A DNA stretch of 64,000 nucleotides. Source: Dactylosporangium fulvum. GTDB lineage: Bacteria; Actinomycetota; Actinomycetes; Mycobacteriales; Micromonosporaceae. The first letter of the stretch is position 1, and every line of letters begins with the position of its first letter. Below are positions 35,961 to 45,231 of this stretch, piece by piece. The translations under genes were made by a program, and so were the position numbers. The notes under the pieces were generated by a model. It did no database searches. It was given only the letters and a program-made list of their open reading frames with translations, and was not told where the DNA came from. The stretch covers positions 1,512,501 through 1,576,500 of the forward strand of contig NZ_CP073720.1 of assembly GCF_025137375.1 (NCBI RefSeq), read 5' to 3'.

Positions 35961-36779
35961 ATGACCGCCGTGAATACCGCTCACCGGGCCACCGACAGCG
36001 GGCTCCTGAAGGGCCTCACCCGCGTGGGCTTCATCGGATACGGGCTGCTGCATCTGGCTCTCGCCTGGGTCGCGGCGCAGATCGCCCTGGGGCAGAGCAG
36101 CCAGGAGGCGGACCAGTCCGGCGCGTTCCGGACGCTCGCCGCGCAGCCGTTCGGCAAGCTGTTGTTGTGGTTCGTCATCGCCTGCCTCGTCGCCCTCGCG
36201 GTCTGGCAGGCCGTCCTCGCCGCCTGGGGCCACCGGGACGTCCGCGGCAAGGAGCGGATCGCCGAGCGGGTCTTCTCCGGCGCTCGCGTGATCGCCTACC
36301 TGGTGCTCGCGTGGTCCGCCGGCAAGGTCGTCACCGGCGCACCGCAGTCCAGCGCCGAACAGCAGCAGCAGGTCACCGCCGGGATCCTGGCCAAGCCGGC
36401 CGGGCAGTGGCTGGTCGCGCTGGTCGGCCTCGGCGTGCTCGCGTTCGGCATCGGGCTGATGTGGTACGGCCTGAGGCGCAAGTTCGAGAAGAAGCTGTCC
36501 TTCAGCGGCGAGCTGCCGCACAGGGCCCGCCGCGCGGCGATCCGGGCCGGGCAGATCGGCTACCCGTCGAAGGGCGTCGCATTCGGCATCGTCGGCCTCC
36601 TGCTGGTGCGGGCCGCGGCCACGAACGACCCGGCGAAGTCCCGCGGCCTGGACGCGGCCCTGCACACGATCGCCGACCAGCCGTTCGGCAAGTTTCTGCT
36701 GCTCGCGGTCGCCCTCGGGGTGGCGGCGTTCGGCGTCTACTGCTTTTTCCAGGCCCGGTACCGCAAGGTGGGTACGTGA
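35961..36779 (+). CDS. DUF1206 membrane protein
   Basis: 272 residues built from three tandem DUF1206 modules, each with two transmembrane helices and recurrent GFIGYGLLHLALAW / GARVIAYLVLAW / GQIGYPSKGVAFGIVG and AQPFGKLLL / ADQPFGKFLL signatures. Function unknown. ATG 35961 is preceded by GGGGAA. Its TGA overlaps the GTG of the following lipid-kinase-like gene (GTGA), so the two are coupled. Confidence 0.9.
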   Translation: MTAVNTAHRATDSGLLKGLTRVGFIGYGLLHLALAWVAAQIALGQSSQEADQSGAFRTLAAQPFGKLLLWFVIACLVALAVWQAVLAAWGHRDVRGKERIAERVFSGARVIAYLVLAWSAGKVVTGAPQSSAEQQQQVTAGILAKPAGQWLVALVGLGVLAFGIGLMWYGLRRKFEKKLSFSGELPHRARRAAIRAGQIGYPSKGVAFGIVGLLLVRAAATNDPAKSRGLDAALHTIADQPFGKFLLLAVALGVAAFGVYCFFQARYRKVGT

Positions 36780-37687
36780 CGCGCTCCGCGGTCATCATCA
36801 ACCCCTCGAAGGTCGTCGACCCCGACGAGCGTCGCGGGGAGATCTGCGCCGCGCTCGCGGCGGCCGGCTGGCCCGGGCCGCTCTGGCTGGAGACGACTCC
36901 CGACGACCCCGGCTGCGGCATGGCCGTGCAGGCGCTCGACGAGGGTGTCGACGTGGTGCTCGCGTGCGGCGGCGACGGCACCGTCATGGCCGTGGCGTCC
37001 GTGCTCGCGGGCACCGACGTCGCCCTGGCGCTGATCCCCTCCGGCACCGGCAACCTCCTGGCCGCCAACTTCGGCATCACCCGGGACGTGCGGGCGGCGC
37101 TCGACGTGGCGATCAACGGCGCCCGCCGCCGGATCGACGTCGGGGTCGTCGAGGGCGCCGACACGGTGACCGGCCATCCGGGCACGTTCACCGTGATGGC
37201 CGGCATGGGGTTCGACGCCGCGATGGTCGGCGAGACGCCGGACGACCGCAAGCGCCGGTTCGGCTGGGTCGCCTACGTGGCCTCCGGCCTGCGGAATCTC
37301 CACCGCCGCCGGATGCCGCTGCGGATCCGCCTCGACGGCGGCCGGTGGATGCACCGCCGGGCGAGCAGCGTCTTGGTGGCCAACGTGGGGCGCCTGCAGG
37401 GCGGCATCCCGTTGCTGCCCGACGCGGTCCCGGACGACGGGTGGCTGGACGTGGCGGTGCTGACGCCACGTGACATCACGGACTGGGTGCAGCTCGCCTG
37501 GGGCGTCGTCCTGCGCTGGGGGCGGACACCGCGGCTGGAGACGTTCCGGGCCCGTCGGGTCGAGGTGCTCACCAGCCACGAGGAGCCGCGCGAACTGGAC
37601 GGCGACGTGGTGGCCCCGGCCCGCCGCCTGATGGCCGAGGTCGTCCCGGGCGCCCTGCTGTTGTGCGTCCCCGCCGAGCGGGGCTGA
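36776..37687 (+). CDS. Diacylglycerol kinase-family lipid kinase
   Basis: 303 residues, DAGK catalytic fold. The nucleotide motif GGDGT is at 65-69 and SGTGN follows in LIPSGTGNLLAANFG; the second domain has DGGWLD-like PDDGWLDVAV. It phosphorylates a lipid (diacylglycerol, sphingoid base or polyprenol type) at the inner membrane face; the substrate is not readable. GTG 36776 overlaps the upstream stop and follows AAGGTGG. The partner DUF1206 protein is co-translated. Confidence 0.9.
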   Translation: MTRSAVIINPSKVVDPDERRGEICAALAAAGWPGPLWLETTPDDPGCGMAVQALDEGVDVVLACGGDGTVMAVASVLAGTDVALALIPSGTGNLLAANFGITRDVRAALDVAINGARRRIDVGVVEGADTVTGHPGTFTVMAGMGFDAAMVGETPDDRKRRFGWVAYVASGLRNLHRRRMPLRIRLDGGRWMHRRASSVLVANVGRLQGGIPLLPDAVPDDGWLDVAVLTPRDITDWVQLAWGVVLRWGRTPRLETFRARRVEVLTSHEEPRELDGDVVAPARRLMAEVVPGALLLCVPAERG

Positions 37688-37722
37688 ACACCGACGACGT
37701 CGGCTGGGAACGCGCCCCGGTG

Positions 37723-38082
37723 TCAGGGCGTCGGGCCTTCGTCCTCCCGGCGCTTCAGGTCCTCCTCCCAGCGACGCAGCAACTCCGCGTCGTTGCGGGA
37801 CTGCGTCGTGTCGATCCCGCGCAGGAACTCGGGGTCGTCGTCCGGTGCCAGCGGCCGCCTCGGACCGCGGCCGCCGGCCGCCACCCCGGCGTGCTGCTCC
37901 AGGGACACCGGCCGCCCGGCGAAGAACCACGCGATCGGCCCCACGATCGGCAGCAACAGGATCACGAAGAACCACACGGGCCGGGGGAGACCGCGGACGT
38001 CCTCTCGCTCCGAGGACAGGCAGTCGATCAGTGCGATGAGCGTCGTGACCAGCACGATGATGAAGGGCAGTGCGCGTCCCAT
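37723..38082 (-). CDS. PLDc_N (phospholipase D nuclease N-terminal-like) small membrane protein
   Basis: 119 residues. Two helices with the PLDc_N pattern (LIDCLSS then RPVWFFVILLLPIVGPIAWFFAGRP) are followed by a cytoplasmic tail DDDPEFLRGIDTTQSRNDAELLRRWEEDLKRRE. The tail pattern is common in such actinobacterial proteins, but no catalytic HKD motif is present. Function unknown. It is convergent with the lipid-kinase-like gene. Confidence 0.85.
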   Translation of the reverse strand: MGRALPFIIVLVTTLIALIDCLSSEREDVRGLPRPVWFFVILLLPIVGPIAWFFAGRPVSLEQHAGVAAGGRGPRRPLAPDDDPEFLRGIDTTQSRNDAELLRRWEEDLKRREDEGPTP

Positions 38083-38109
38083 GGCGCCATCATGACTCAG
38101 TGAACGGGC

Positions 38110-38397
38110 CTATGACACCAGCAAGAGGGTGCCCGTCACGCAGTACAGGAGGATGAGGACGACCAGCGCCGGCAAGGTCCGCCCGATCGGGGTGGCGATC
38201 CGCCGGGTGCGGCGGCGGGTCAGTGCCACCGAGCCGGCCCAGACGAGCGCGATCGCGGCCAGTGCCCAGATGGTGACGGGCGGTGACGTGTGGGTCGCGG
38301 CCAGGCGGGCCAGCAGCAGGGCCACCACGGTGAGTGAGACGAGGGTGCGCCGCCAGGACAGGACGGTGCGTTCGATCTGGGCGCCGTCGGGGTTCAC
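38110..38397 (-). CDS. DUF202-family small membrane protein
   Basis: 95 residues. The opening QIERTVLSWRRTLVSLTVVALLLAR matches DUF202, followed by two more helices. Its start overlaps the stop of the upstream DUF202/YidH gene by 4 bases (ATGA), so the two are coupled and probably form a hetero-oligomer. Function unknown. Confidence 0.86.
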   Translation of the reverse strand: MNPDGAQIERTVLSWRRTLVSLTVVALLLARLAATHTSPPVTIWALAAIALVWAGSVALTRRRTRRIATPIGRTLPALVVLILLYCVTGTLLLVS

Positions 38398-38750
38398 AGC
38401 AGGGTCGCCACGAGCAGGGCCCCGGCGCCGATGGTGACGACCAGCGCGAGGATCGCCGGGAAGCGGGACGGCGGCAGCGCCTCACCCAGCCGCATCGCCC
38501 GTTCGCTGCGGGCCCAGTGGTCGATCGCGCGCAGGGCGACGAGGCCGCCGAGGGCGAGCAGCGACACCGCGATCACCACCCGAAGGCGATGTTCCGGGAG
38601 GAACTGGGCGACCGCCAGGCCACCGCCGACGAGTGCCAGGGCGGTGCGGAGCCAGGCCAGGAACGTGCGCTCGTTGGCCAGCGAGAAGCGGTAATCCGGA
38701 GTGGTACCGACGGATCGGACCTCATCCGGATCGAACCAACGTCGGATCAT
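38394..38750 (-). CDS. YidH-like DUF202 membrane protein
   Basis: 118 residues. A short soluble head with DYRFSLANERTFLAWLRTALALVGGGLAVAQF, the YidH/DUF202 signature, precedes two further helices. ATG 38750 starts MIRRWFDPDEV; the open frame upstream is not supported. It is the first gene of a two-gene operon and is divergent from an FtsX-like permease across 48 bases. Confidence 0.88.
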   Translation of the reverse strand: MIRRWFDPDEVRSVGTTPDYRFSLANERTFLAWLRTALALVGGGLAVAQFLPEHRLRVVIAVSLLALGGLVALRAIDHWARSERAMRLGEALPPSRFPAILALVVTIGAGALLVATLL

Positions 38751-38784
38751 TGCCCACAACGACAAGGTTGTCAGACTCCCTCGG

Positions 38785-38790
38785 TACAGT
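38785..38790 (+). promoter_or_regulatory. -10 box for leaderless FtsX-like permease gene
   Basis: TACAGT followed by 8 bases and ATG 38799; no RBS. Confidence 0.55.
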
Positions 38791-38798
38791 CGCGCGCG

Positions 38799-41333
38799 AT
38801 GCTGCGAACAACTCTTGCCGGACTGCGCGCGCACAAGCTCCGGCTCTTACTGACCGCGACAGCCATCATGATCGGTGTCGGTTTCCTGGCCGGCACCCTG
38901 GTCTACGGCGACACGGCCAAGGCGGCCTTCTACGACGACCTGGCCCGGGCCGCCAAGAACGTCGACGCCTCCGTCGGCACCTCCAATGCGGTCAGCTTCG
39001 CCGAGACCTCGCGGCGTCTCGACTCCGACGTCGTCGACGAGGTGCGCTCGGTGCCCGGCGTGGCACACGTCGACGGCCGCATGGCGGAGCGGCTGCCGAT
39101 GCTCGACGGCAAGGGCCGCCTCATCTCCAACCTTGGCCGCATCGGCTGGGCGCTGTCGACGCCGGGTGACGGGCATCTCTCGATGTACGACATCGGGAAG
39201 GGGCGCCTCCCCGCGCGCACCGGCGAGATCGCGGTCGACGACACCACCGCGGAGATCTACGGCTTCACGGTCGGCCAGCAGGTCTCCGTCGTCGGACCGG
39301 ACCAGAAGCCGGTCGCGCTCACCATGGTCGGCGTCATGAACCTCGGCGCCAACAAGCGCTTCGCGGGCCTGACCGTCGCCGCGCTCACGCCGGAGGACAT
39401 GCGCACGCTCACCGAGGCGAGCGGGTTCGCCGAGGTGGCCGTCTCCGCGCAGCCCGGCGTGAGCCAGCGCCAGCTCGCCGACCGGCTCCAGGAGCACCTC
39501 GGCGGCCGGGCGCGGGTGCTGACCGGCGAGGAGGTGCGCGCCGACTACGCGGTCGCCGCCGCGAAGTACGTCGACGGCTTCCTCGTCGTCATCTTCGGCT
39601 TCGGCCTCATCGCGCTCGCGGTGTCCGTCTTCGTCATCTACAACACGTTTGCCATCCTGGTCGCCCAGCGGGTCCGCGAGCTGGCGCTCCTGCGCTGCGT
39701 CGGGGCCTCCCGGCCGCAGCTGTTCGGCTCGGTGGTGCTCGAGGCGGTGGTCGTCGGCGTGGTCGCCTCGCTCGGCGGCCTGCTCGTCAGCACCGTCGTC
39801 GGCGGGGGCCTGCTCATCGGCCGCAACACCGTCGGCAGCGGCGTGCGGGTCGACCGGCTGATCATCACGCCCACCGCCGTTGTCGTCGGGGTCTGCGCGG
39901 GCACCCTCTTCACCGTCGTCGCCTCGCTGCTCCCGGCGGTCACCGCGAGCCGGATCCCGCCGCTGGCCGCGCTCCGCGCCACGACGCTGGAAGCGGCCGC
40001 TCCCGGCCGCCGCCCGCTGCGCACGGTGGTCGCGGCGGTGCTGGCTGCGGGCGGCATCCTCGTCATGCTCGCCGGCACCAGGGTCCCCGGCTTCAACGGC
40101 GTGCCGATCGTGTTCGCCGGCGCGATCGCGGTTTTCACCGGCATCGTCATCGCCTCGCCGCTCATCGTCGCCCGGCTCACCGCCTGGGCCGGTTGGCTGC
40201 CGGCGAAGCTTCTCGGCGCGCCGGCCCGCCTCGCGGTGACCAACGCGCTGCGCAACCCGAAGCGGGTCGCCGCCACCACGAGCGCGCTCATGGTGGGCCT
40301 GGCCCTGATGAGCGTGTTCAGCGTCCTGCTCGCGACCGCCCGCGCCCAGGCCGAGCAGGAGCTCGACGAGAACTTCGCGGTCGACTACATCATCAGCGGC
40401 GTCTACACGCCGGGCGGGCAGACCCGGCGGGTGCCGATCGCGGTCACCGAGGTCCTGCGTTCGCACAGCGAGCTGGCGGCGGTCGCGGGCGCGCGCAGCC
40501 GGGACGCCGACGTCGACGGCCGGCGGGCCGAGATCTGGGCGATGGAGCCCGGCGCGCTCGACACCGTGCTGCGCCCGGAGATCACCGCCGGTTCGGCCGC
40601 GGCGCTGCGGCCGGGCACGGTCGCGCTCAACCGGTTCTTCGCCGACGCGATCGGGGCGAAGGTGGGTTCGGAGGTCCGGGTCAGGTCGCAGACGCTGCGG
40701 GTGGCGGCGCTCTACGACGACGCGCCGACCGGGGGCCAGGCCCTCGTCGACTGGAACGACTACGCGACCATCTTCGGGCCCGGCGACCCCGACCAGGTGC
40801 TGGTGAAGGCCGCCGAAGGGGTCAGCCCGGAGGCGTCCCGCGCGGCGGTCGACGCGTCGCTGACGGAGGCGCCGCTCACCCAGGTCTCCAGCCAGGCCGA
40901 GTGGCGCGCCCGGATCACCGGCACGCTCGACGAGCAGCTCGGCGTGTTCTCGGCGCTGCTGGGCATGTCGATCGTCATCGGCCTGACCGGCATCGCCAAC
41001 ACGCTCGCCCTGTCCGTCCTGGAGCGCACCCGCGAGTCCGCCCTGCTGCGCGCCCTCGGCCTGTCCCGTGGCCAGCTGCGCGGGATGCTCGTCCTGGAGG
41101 CGATGCTCATGGCGGTCGTCGGCGCGGTGGTGGGTGTCGGGTTCGGCGTGCTCGTGGGCGTCTCGGCGTCGGTCGGTCTCATCCGGCAGTACGGTCACGG
41201 CAGCCCCGTCCTCCCGTATGGCCAGCTCCTGCTGTATGTCGTGATCGCCGCCCTGGCCGGCGCCGTGGCCGCACTGCTGCCGGCTCGCCGCGCCGCGAAG
41301 ACGGAGGTGGCGGCCGTCATGGCCGACAGCTAG
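38799..41333 (+). CDS. FtsX-like ABC permease (MacB type), no adjacent ATPase
   Basis: 844 residues with two MacB-core ectodomains and two FtsX modules: an N-terminal helix (LLLTATAIMIGVGFLAGTLVY), an ectodomain, three helices ending at RIPPLAALRATT, two central helices, a second N-type helix (TTSALMVGLALMSVFSVLLA), a second ectodomain, and a final three-helix module ending PARRAAKTEVAAVMADS. The duplicated form normally pairs with a LolD-like ATPase encoded next door; none is present here (the neighbours are DUF202 genes and etfBA). The ATPase at 7924 or an unlinked one may serve. It starts without an RBS 8 bases after TACAGT. Confidence 0.9.
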   Translation: MLRTTLAGLRAHKLRLLLTATAIMIGVGFLAGTLVYGDTAKAAFYDDLARAAKNVDASVGTSNAVSFAETSRRLDSDVVDEVRSVPGVAHVDGRMAERLPMLDGKGRLISNLGRIGWALSTPGDGHLSMYDIGKGRLPARTGEIAVDDTTAEIYGFTVGQQVSVVGPDQKPVALTMVGVMNLGANKRFAGLTVAALTPEDMRTLTEASGFAEVAVSAQPGVSQRQLADRLQEHLGGRARVLTGEEVRADYAVAAAKYVDGFLVVIFGFGLIALAVSVFVIYNTFAILVAQRVRELALLRCVGASRPQLFGSVVLEAVVVGVVASLGGLLVSTVVGGGLLIGRNTVGSGVRVDRLIITPTAVVVGVCAGTLFTVVASLLPAVTASRIPPLAALRATTLEAAAPGRRPLRTVVAAVLAAGGILVMLAGTRVPGFNGVPIVFAGAIAVFTGIVIASPLIVARLTAWAGWLPAKLLGAPARLAVTNALRNPKRVAATTSALMVGLALMSVFSVLLATARAQAEQELDENFAVDYIISGVYTPGGQTRRVPIAVTEVLRSHSELAAVAGARSRDADVDGRRAEIWAMEPGALDTVLRPEITAGSAAALRPGTVALNRFFADAIGAKVGSEVRVRSQTLRVAALYDDAPTGGQALVDWNDYATIFGPGDPDQVLVKAAEGVSPEASRAAVDASLTEAPLTQVSSQAEWRARITGTLDEQLGVFSALLGMSIVIGLTGIANTLALSVLERTRESALLRALGLSRGQLRGMLVLEAMLMAVVGAVVGVGFGVLVGVSASVGLIRQYGHGSPVLPYGQLLLYVVIAALAGAVAALLPARRAAKTEVAAVMADS

Positions 41334-41738
41334 GCGGTGGACACCCGGTCGGGAAGCCGCAAGGCCGCGTGGTGCGGTCACGCTGTCCAGACGGACCGGA
41401 CCGTGGCGGAGACGCACGACTCGCGCGGACGCCCGCAGGTGCACAGGTGATCGTCCGGAGCCTCGCGTCTGCGGTGTGTGACCTTTTCCGCAGCGGGGTG
41501 TGGCCCGACTGCGGAGCGTGGTTGATCAAGTCGGATTTTTCGGGAATTATGTGCCATTTCGCCCCCCTTTGGGTCCAGGGTGCTCCCGCTGGGTGACGAT
41601 TTTCACCGCCAAAGCCAACCTACTCACAAGTAACATTCAGAAGGCGAACCTGTTACCACGCAGGTTGCGCCGTAACGTGGGGCGCAAGTCGCCGGCGAAG
41701 GTGCGGGTGACTGTCAAGCAGGAGGACCTCGGACAACG
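41334..41738. other. 405-base intergenic region upstream of etfBA
   Basis: No gene is supported. A CCGCAG...CTGCGG hairpin near 41490-41515 may end the permease transcript. The last 120 bases are locally AT-richer and contain the shared ACTCACAAGTAACATTC motif and a second TAACGT box (41672-41677). Confidence 0.5.
41622..41638 (+). promoter_or_regulatory. Promoter/operator candidate for etfBA
   Basis: ACTCACAAGTAACATTC. TACTCACAAGTA (41621-41632) is an inverted repeat of TACT/AGTA around CACA, overlapping TAACAT, a possible -10 that would give a leader of about 96 bases. Outside the four central bases it is identical to the motif before the ilvG-like gene. Confidence 0.55.
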
Positions 41739-42518
41739 ATGAAGATCGTCGTACTCGTCAAGCAGGTGCCGGACTCCGGTGCCGAACGGAACCTGCGCAG
41801 TGACGACAACACCGTCGACCGTGCGTCGGCGAACAATGTGATCAACGAGATGGACGAGTACGCCATCGAGGAGGCCTTGCGCCTCCAGGAGGCGCACGGC
41901 GGCGAGGTCGTCGTCCTGACCGTCGGCCCGGACCGCGCGACGGAGTCGATCCGCAAGGCGCTGTCCATGGGCCCCGACTCGGCCGTCCACGTGGTGGACG
42001 ACGGACTGCACGGCTCGTGCGCCGTCGCCACGTCGAAGGTGCTGGCCGCCGCCATCGCCCAGCAGAACGCCGACCTCGTCATCTGCGGCGCCGAGTCGAC
42101 CGACGGCCGTGTGCAGGTCATTCCGCACATGATCGCCGAGCGGCTGGGCATCGCGGCGCTGACCGGAGCGCGCAAGCTCACCGTCGACGGCTCGAACCTG
42201 ACCATCGAGCGGCAGACCGACGAGGGCTACGAGGTCGTCACCGCCGCCACCCCCGCACTGGTGAGCGTCTGGGACACGATCAACGACCCGCGGTATCCCT
42301 CGTTCAAGGGCATCATGGCCGCCAAGAAGAAGCCGCTGCAGACGCTGTCGCTGGCAGACCTCGGCGTCGCCGCCGGTGAGGTCGGCTTCGACGGCGCGAC
42401 CAGCGCGGTCGTGGAGCACAGCAAGCGGCCGCCCCGCCAGGCCGGCAACAAGATCGACGCGGGTGACGACGGCGGCGTGAAGCTCGTCGAGTACCTCGCC
42501 TCCGAGAAGTTCGTGTAA
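41739..42518 (+). CDS. etfB: Electron transfer flavoprotein beta subunit
   Basis: 259 residues. It opens MKIVVLVKQVPDSG and carries the beta-subunit signature (VICGAESTDGRVQVIPHMIAERLG region), binding AMP. With EtfA it accepts electrons from acyl-CoA dehydrogenases and passes them to the quinone pool. ATG 41739 follows GGAGG (41721-41725) at long spacing. etfA follows after 15 bases, forming an operon. Confidence 0.97.
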   Translation: MKIVVLVKQVPDSGAERNLRSDDNTVDRASANNVINEMDEYAIEEALRLQEAHGGEVVVLTVGPDRATESIRKALSMGPDSAVHVVDDGLHGSCAVATSKVLAAAIAQQNADLVICGAESTDGRVQVIPHMIAERLGIAALTGARKLTVDGSNLTIERQTDEGYEVVTAATPALVSVWDTINDPRYPSFKGIMAAKKKPLQTLSLADLGVAAGEVGFDGATSAVVEHSKRPPRQAGNKIDAGDDGGVKLVEYLASEKFV

Positions 42519-42533
42519 GGGGAGACGGAAACG

Positions 42534-43490
42534 ATGGCTGAAGTTCTGGTCGTGGTCGAGGCCTCCCAGGGCGGGGTCAAGAAGGTCACGCTCGAGATGC
42601 TCACCCTGGCCCGCGATCTCGGCGAGCCCGCCGCGGTCGTGCTGGGCGGCGAGGGCGCCGCGGCGCCGCTCGTGGACAAGCTCGCCGAGTTCGGTGCGAC
42701 GAAGGTGTACGCCGCCGAGAGCGCCGACATCGACGGTCACCTGGTGGCGCCGAAGGCCACCGTGCTGGCGAACCTCATCCGGCAGGTATCGCCGGCCGCC
42801 GTCCTCCTGCCCTCCACGCAGGAGGGCAAGGAGATCGCCGGTCGGGTCGCCGTGAAGCTGGACAACGGCCTGCTCACCGACGTGGTGGCGCTCGGCGCCG
42901 ACGGCGTGGCGACCCAGGTCGTCTTCGCCGGCTCCACGATCGTCAAGTCGAAGGTCACCAAGGGCCTGCCGATCGTGACGGTCCGCCCCAACTCGCTCAC
43001 CCCGGCGCCCGCGCCGGCCACCGCCTCGGTCGAGCCGGTCGAGGTCGTCGTGGAGCAGCGGGACCTGCTGGCCAAGGTCGTCGAGCGCAAGGTCGAGGCG
43101 AAGGGCGCCCGCCCCGAGCTCGCCGAGGCGTCCGTCGTCGTGTCCGGCGGTCGCGGTGTCGGCAGCGCCGACAACTTCAAGGTGGTCGAGGAGCTTGCCG
43201 ACCTGCTCGGCGGTGCCGTGGGTGCGTCCCGCGCGGCCGTCGACAGCGGCTTCTACCCGCATCAGTTCCAGGTCGGCCAGACCGGCAAGACGGTCTCGCC
43301 GCAGCTGTACGTCGCGCTCGGCATCTCCGGCGCGATCCAGCACCGGGCCGGCATGCAGACCTCGAAGACGATCGTCGCCGTGAACAAGGACCCGGAGGCG
43401 CCGATCTTCGAGCTCGCGGACTTCGGCGTGGTGGGCGACCTGTTCAAGGTCGTCCCGCAGGCCGCGGAGGAGATCCGCAAGCGGAAGTAG
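42534..43490 (+). CDS. etfA: Electron transfer flavoprotein alpha subunit
   Basis: 318 residues. The C-terminal FAD domain has [44 protein letters not shown] and [20 protein letters not shown], all canonical for EtfA. GGGGAGAC precedes the ATG. It is the second gene of etfBA and is closed by a strong hairpin terminator. Confidence 0.97.
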   Translation: MAEVLVVVEASQGGVKKVTLEMLTLARDLGEPAAVVLGGEGAAAPLVDKLAEFGATKVYAAESADIDGHLVAPKATVLANLIRQVSPAAVLLPSTQEGKEIAGRVAVKLDNGLLTDVVALGADGVATQVVFAGSTIVKSKVTKGLPIVTVRPNSLTPAPAPATASVEPVEVVVEQRDLLAKVVERKVEAKGARPELAEASVVVSGGRGVGSADNFKVVEELADLLGGAVGASRAAVDSGFYPHQFQVGQTGKTVSPQLYVALGISGAIQHRAGMQTSKTIVAVNKDPEAPIFELADFGVVGDLFKVVPQAAEEIRKRK

Positions 43491-43506
43491 CGTCCGGTAT
43501 CGCGGG

Positions 43507-43534
43507 AAAGAGCGCCTCTCGGGGCGCTCTTTTC
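43507..43534 (+). terminator. Intrinsic terminator of etfBA
   Basis: AAAGAGCGCC (43507-43516), a 6-base loop and GGCGCTCTTT (43523-43532), a perfect 10-bp stem running into TTTT (43530-43533), 17 bases after the etfA stop. Confidence 0.85.
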
Positions 43535-43596
43535 CGTTGCGGCAGCTTTCCGGTCAGCGGTCGCGGCCGGGTCGACAGCGTCCGGCAGGGCAAGGG

Positions 43597-43848
43597 ATGC
43601 GTTTTTTCACACTGCGCGAATTGGGTCCCGGCGATCGGGTAACCGTGACCAGGAGTGACGCAACGGCGCGCGAGTTCGTCGTGGTGGCCCGGGAGATCCA
43701 CGCCAGGAGCGCGATTCTGCTGGACCGATGCTCCGCGCGGGCCGGTGCGCCGCGAAACACCCTGATCACGTGCGGTGGTCCCGCCAACGTCCGCACCCGG
43801 CACTACCGTGGCACCGTGATGATCACGGCACGGCCGGTGGGGAGGTAA
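43597..43848 (+). pseudogene. Class F sortase remnant (C-terminal part only)
   Basis: 83 codons. [28 protein letters not shown] and HYRGTVMI match the C-terminal half of class F sortases, including the catalytic Cys and Arg. The N-terminal half with the membrane anchor and the catalytic His (GHVDS region) is missing; upstream in-frame codons to 43537 bear no resemblance to it, and a terminator lies just before. A working transpeptidase is therefore not possible. ATG 43597 is the first plausible start, though translation is doubtful. It probably arose by deletion next to the etfA terminator. Confidence 0.7.
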
Positions 43849-43863
43849 GGAGTGGCCGCCCGT

Positions 43864-43869
43864 TAGGCT
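43864..43869 (+). promoter_or_regulatory. -10 box for leaderless cysteine desulfurase gene
   Basis: TAGGCT followed by 8 bases and ATG 43878; no RBS. Confidence 0.55.
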
Positions 43870-43877
43870 TGGGCACA

Positions 43878-45041
43878 ATGTCGTACCTCGACCACGCCGC
43901 CACCACGCCGATGCTCCCGGAGGCGCTCGACGCCTTCGTCGCCACCGCGCGCGAAGTCGGCAACGCCTCGTCGTTGCACGCCCCCGGCCGCCAGGCCCGT
44001 CGCCGGGTGGAGGAGTCGCGCGAGCAGGTCGCCGCCGCGCTCGCCGCCCGCCCGTCCGAGGTGATTTTCACCGGTGGCGGCACCGAAAGCGACAACCTCG
44101 CCGTCAAGGGCATCTTCTGGGCGCGCCGCGCCGCCGACCCGCGCCGCAACCGGGTCGTCGCCAGCGCCGTCGAGCACCACGCCGTGCTCGACGCGGTCGC
44201 CTGGCTGGAGCAGCACGAGGGCGCCGCCGTGACCTGGCTGCCGGTCGACGCCGACGGGCGGGTCCGGCCCGAGGCGTTCGCCGAGGCGCTGGCCGGCGAC
44301 GACGTCGCGGTGGCGACCGTCATGTGGGCCAACAACGAGGTCGGCACCGTCCAGCCCGTCGGCGAGCTGGCCGCGCTGGCGGCGGCGGCCGGCGTGCCGT
44401 TCCACACCGACGCCGTCCAGGCGGTCGGCAAGGTGCCGGTCGACTTCGCCGCCACCGGGGCCGCGGCGCTGACCGTCAGCGGCCACAAACTGGGCGGCCC
44501 GATCGGCGCCGGCGCGCTGCTGCTCGGCCGTGAGGTCGACTGCACGCCGCTGGCCCACGGCGGCGGCCAGGAGCGGGACGTGCGGTCCGGGACGCTCGAC
44601 GTGCCGGCCATCGTCGCGTTCGCCGTCGCGGTGGAGCTGTCGGTGAAGACGTCCCGGGAGACCGCCGAGCGGATCGGGCGGCTGCGCGACACGCTGATCG
44701 AGCGGGTTCGCGCCGTCGTGCCCGACGCGATCCTCAACGGCGACCCCGTCGACCGGCTCCCCGGCAACGCGCACTTCTCGTTCCCCGGCTGCGAGGGCGA
44801 CGCGTTGCTCCTGCTCCTCGACGCGCAGGACATCGCCTGCTCGACCGGCTCGGCCTGTTCTGCGGGGGTGGCCCAGCCGTCGCACGTGCTGCTGGCCATG
44901 GGCGCGGACGACGCCCGGGCCCGCTCGTCGCTGCGGTTCACGCTCGGCCACACCTCGGCCATGGACGATGTCGATGCCCTGGTCGCGGCCCTGCCGGGAG
45001 CGGTGGAGCGAGCCCGCAGGGCGACCGCCAAGTCCAGGTGA
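43878..45041 (+). CDS. Cysteine desulfurase (IscS/NifS type)
   Basis: 387 residues, PLP-dependent. The cofactor lysine is Lys204 in SGHKLGGP, and the persulfide-forming Cys327 lies in STGSACSAG, the long-loop (group I, IscS/NifS) form. It opens with [16 protein letters not shown], typical of the family. It releases sulfur from cysteine for tRNA thiolation and Fe-S clusters. The mnmA gene 3.5 kb downstream on the same strand is the likely acceptor system; in many actinobacteria the two are adjacent, so the intervening envelope genes look inserted or rearranged. Confidence 0.95.
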   Translation: MSYLDHAATTPMLPEALDAFVATAREVGNASSLHAPGRQARRRVEESREQVAAALAARPSEVIFTGGGTESDNLAVKGIFWARRAADPRRNRVVASAVEHHAVLDAVAWLEQHEGAAVTWLPVDADGRVRPEAFAEALAGDDVAVATVMWANNEVGTVQPVGELAALAAAAGVPFHTDAVQAVGKVPVDFAATGAAALTVSGHKLGGPIGAGALLLGREVDCTPLAHGGGQERDVRSGTLDVPAIVAFAVAVELSVKTSRETAERIGRLRDTLIERVRAVVPDAILNGDPVDRLPGNAHFSFPGCEGDALLLLLDAQDIACSTGSACSAGVAQPSHVLLAMGADDARARSSLRFTLGHTSAMDDVDALVAALPGAVERARRATAKSR

Positions 45042-45219
45042 CCGAAACGGTGGAGGCCGGGACGGGCCGCCGCAGCGCTCGTCAGGGGTCCGGCGGGCCG
45101 AATCCCTTCGGGTGAATTCGTCACCGACGCCGGTGAATATCGCCAGGTGAGGCGGATGGCAATTTGGTTACGGGCAATTCTCTGACGTTTTTCGCGCCGT
45201 ACCGAAGAGAACCTCACCC

Positions 45220-45225
45220 TATGTT
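45220..45225 (+). promoter_or_regulatory. -10 box for leaderless gene at 45232
   Basis: TATGTT followed by 6 bases and GTG 45232; no RBS. Confidence 0.5.
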
Positions 45226-45231
45226 TGCGCG

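Noticed and set aside
41500..41742. 80-codon plus-strand frame before etfB
   Set aside because: It runs through the promoter region, lacks codon bias and an RBS, and overlaps the etfB start.
43597..43848. Functional sortase
   Set aside because: The N-terminal half with anchor and catalytic His is absent.
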